This document shows, piece by piece, positions 6,524 to 7,740 of a stretch of 7,740 bases of DNA; position 1 is the first letter of the stretch; every line of letters starts with the position of its first letter. The stretch is from positions 1 to 7,740 of the forward strand of contig JAGBYC010000120.1 in the NCBI GenBank assembly GCA_017628935.1. The letters run 5' to 3'. The translations under genes were made by a program, and so were the position numbers. Origin of the DNA: Clostridia bacterium (lineage in GTDB: Bacteria; Bacillota; Clostridia; Christensenellales; Borkfalkiaceae). Under the pieces are notes generated by a model, which saw nothing but the letters and a program-made list of their open reading frames with translations, searched no databases and was not told the DNA's origin.

Positions 6524-6564
6524 AACAAGGTTAGCTTCAGCGTTTCGCCTTAGCGAGCCTTGTT
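6524..6564 (+). other. Imperfect hairpin after degV, possible weak terminator
   Basis: AACAAGGTTAGCT (6524-6536) pairs with AGCGAGCCTTGTT (6552-6564) over 13 positions with one mismatch and one G-T wobble. A loop of 15 bases can itself fold a GCG/CGC mini-stem. The arm is followed only by TTGCTT, not a true T-run, so termination of degV here would be partial. The right arm is also the first part of the 104-base repeat. Confidence 0.4.
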
Positions 6565-6759
6565 TTGCTTGCTTCTTACCCGTTAGAAAGGTTTAATAAC
6601 CAAAATATTTTGTGAGCCTTGCCTAACTTGTTTTTTAGTCCTTAAAACTTGTTTAAGCGAGCCTTGTTTTGCTTGCTTCTTACCCGTTAGAAAGGTTTAA
6701 CACCCAAAATATTTTGTGAGCCTTGCCTAACTTGTTTCTTAGCCCTTAAAACTTAATTA
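6552..6759. repeat. 104-base tandem direct duplication
   Basis: Two head-to-tail copies (6552-6655 and 6656-6759) differ at only six of 104 positions by my reading. Each copy contains an eight-pair potential stem-loop (AAGCGAGC with GCTTGCTT in copy 2; the first base differs in copy 1) and the perfect palindrome CAAAATATTTTG (6601-6612 and 6705-6716). Within each copy the halves look distantly related, both containing GAGCCTTG followed by CTTG and a T-rich stretch. Both strands are broken by stops and no start codon with a ribosome site is seen, so I read it as non-coding. Together with 6474-6551 it fills the 322-base gap between degV and ogg. Confidence 0.85.
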
Positions 6760-6784
6760 AAATAGGGCAAACGCCCTATTTTTT
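6759..6784 (+). terminator. Terminator-like hairpin directly before the ogg ribosome site (possible attenuator)
   Basis: AAAATAGGGC (6759-6768) and GCCCTATTTT (6773-6782) form a perfect 10-pair stem with loop AAAC, followed by TT, making a run of six T. It has every mark of an intrinsic terminator, but ends only 12 bases before the ogg start and just before its AAGGAA site (6787-6792). It either ends transcripts from degV or the repeats, or controls ogg by attenuation. Confidence 0.75.
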
Positions 6785-6795
6785 ATAAGGAATTT

Positions 6796-7626
6796 ATGCA
6801 AACTTTAGTTTTTGATGCTGAATATTTTAATATTGAAGACACCCTTCGTTGTGGGCAAACTTTTAGGTTTTTTCCTTATAAAAAAGGGTATATAGTTATT
6901 TCGCTTGATAAGGTTTGTTATGCCTATAATGAAAACGGCAAAGCGTATATTGAAACAGATTTTCCTAACTACTTTTATAACTACTTTGATTTAGGCGTTG
7001 ATTATAGCAAAATTGTTAATAGTGCGCTTTCATATAATATTAGCGTGTTAACTAAGGCCGTAACGCTTGGCAAGGGGATTAGAATACTTCGTCAAGATAG
7101 CGTTGAAACGTTATATCATTTTATAATTTCGCAAAACAACAATATACCACGCATACAAAGTAGCATTGAAAAATTATCAACTTTATACGGGCAAAAAATA
7201 CTTTCGCCGTTTGGTGAGTTTTACGCTTTTCCTACTGTAGAAGCACTAAATAACCTAACTATAAGCGACTTTTTGGCAGTTGGCTTAGGTTATAGGGCAG
7301 AGTATTTAAAAACTTTAAGTAGTGATATTATTTTAAATAAAATAAACGTTGAAAATTTAAAAACCTTATCGGCAACCGACCTATACAACGCGTTAATAAG
7401 TATTAAAGGCGTAGGTGATAAAGTTGCAAACTGCGTAACGCTTTTTGGCTTTTATAAAACTAAAAGTTTTCCAGTGGATACGTGGATAGAAAAAATTTAT
7501 AAAACTGATTTTGTAGGCGTGCTTACAAACCGTAAAAAAATTACCGAATATTTTATAAGTTTATTTGGCGACAACGCAGGATATTTTCAGCAATATTTAT
7601 TCCATTATAAACGTAATTTAGAATAA
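6796..7626 (+). CDS. ogg: 8-oxoguanine DNA glycosylase/AP lyase, OGG1-like
   Basis: The enzyme removes 8-oxoguanine from DNA and can cut the resulting abasic site, the first step of base-excision repair. The 276-residue protein shows the OGG_N region at the start, with FNIEDTLRCGQTFRF (11-25), then the HhH-GPD domain with FIISQNNNIPRIQ (109-121), which matches the SSNNNIARI block of OGG1, and GLGYRAEYL (163-171). The helix-hairpin-helix reads IKGVGDKVANCVTLFGF (203-219) with the Schiff-base lysine K209, followed by FPVDTWIEKIY (225-235) with the catalytic D228. Both catalytic residues are thus present. It is shorter than human OGG1 but usual for bacterial relatives. The ATG at 6796 has AAGGAA just upstream. 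No clear promoter is seen; a terminator-like hairpin precedes it. It is not fused or truncated. Confidence 0.9.
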   Translation: MQTLVFDAEYFNIEDTLRCGQTFRFFPYKKGYIVISLDKVCYAYNENGKAYIETDFPNYFYNYFDLGVDYSKIVNSALSYNISVLTKAVTLGKGIRILRQDSVETLYHFIISQNNNIPRIQSSIEKLSTLYGQKILSPFGEFYAFPTVEALNNLTISDFLAVGLGYRAEYLKTLSSDIILNKINVENLKTLSATDLYNALISIKGVGDKVANCVTLFGFYKTKSFPVDTWIEKIYKTDFVGVLTNRKKITEYFISLFGDNAGYFQQYLFHYKRNLE

Positions 7627-7660
7627 TAAAATTCGCAAGTTTATACTTGCGAATTTTATT
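7625..7660. terminator. Bidirectional terminator between ogg and the minus-strand gene
   Basis: A perfect 12-pair core, AAAATTCGCAAG (7628-7639) with CTTGCGAATTTT (7646-7657), encloses loop TTTATA and can be extended to 15 pairs. Convergent genes end in it from both sides: the ogg stop overlaps the left edge and the minus-strand stop lies in the right arm. Confidence 0.9.
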
Positions 7661-7740
7661 TTACTATATCTATAACTTCATATAAGTTTTTAATTTCATA
7701 GTCTACTTTATAACCGTTTATAAGAGGTTTGTTTTTAGGG
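7656..7740 (-). CDS. C-terminal end of an unrecognised minus-strand gene (partial)
   Basis: On the minus strand a frame is open from the window edge to TAA at 7658-7656 and encodes 27 residues, ending in NGYKVDYEIKNLYEVIDIVK. The charged, helix-like ending and its finish inside a strong convergent terminator suggest a real gene whose body lies beyond the window. I do not recognise the family, and the fragment is too short to assign a function. Confidence 0.6.
   Translation of the reverse strand, partial: PKNKPLINGYKVDYEIKNLYEVIDIVK

Noticed and set aside
6477..6596. Open stretch of 39 codons in frame after the tandem TAA stops of degV, running into repeat copy 1
   Set aside because: It has no start codon and no ribosome site, and two consecutive TAA stops make read-through from degV unlikely; the composition follows the repeat.
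6552..6759. CRISPR-like array
   Set aside because: There are only two head-to-tail copies of 104 bases with no unique spacers between short repeats, and no cas genes nearby.
6480..6795. Known riboswitch or T-box leader before ogg
   Set aside because: I could find no T-box core motif or familiar riboswitch core, and ogg is not a usual target of either; only a bare terminator-like hairpin is clear.

Overview
This window comes from an AT-rich bacterial chromosome, most likely an uncultured gut-type member of the Clostridia (Firmicutes). The evidence is inferential. Promoters are of the sigma-A type (TTGACA/TAAAAT-like, three-of-three with 17-base spacers where they are clear), Shine-Dalgarno sites are AAGGAG-like, and the gene set (BspA-like leucine-rich-repeat protein, clostridial-type pyridoxamine kinase, C_GCAxxG_C_C protein, DegV/FakB protein, OGG1-like glycosylase) is typical of that group. 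TGA is used as a stop (tcdA), so the code looks standard. The species cannot be named from this sequence.

Layout. Bases 1-271 are the 3' end of a BspA-like LRR surface protein, followed by a hairpin terminator shared with the convergent gene putP (317-1909, minus strand), a sodium/proline symporter. A divergent promoter region (1910-2088) separates putP from a small solitary HNH protein (2089-2535), whose predicted transcript start falls on its own ATG. Bases 2546-2595 hold a perfect 20-base dyad abutting a strong promoter for a four-gene operon (2622-5520): pyridoxamine kinase, TcdA-type tRNA t6A dehydratase, an EamA/DMT transporter and a C_GCAxxG_C_C protein. These genes overlap by 8, 4 and 8 bases and end at a terminator. 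A degV/FakB gene follows with its own near-consensus promoter (5625-6473). A 322-base gene-free stretch comes next, made of a 104-base tandem duplication, hairpins and a perfect terminator-like hairpin placed directly before the ribosome binding site of an OGG1-type 8-oxoguanine DNA glycosylase (6796-7626). The window ends in a bidirectional terminator and the last 27 codons of an unrecognised minus-strand gene.

How the genes fit together. Most are housekeeping: proline uptake, B6 salvage, tRNA anticodon-loop modification, small-metabolite transport, exogenous fatty acid handling and oxidative DNA repair. The only tight functional unit is the pdxK-tcdA-eamA-C_GCAxxG operon, and a shared purpose for it is a guess. 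I see no phage module, transposase, CRISPR array, rRNA or tRNA, and no convincing new multi-gene system. The least explained parts are non-coding: the repeat block and possible attenuator before ogg, the dyad before pdxK, and the probable leaderless HNH gene.
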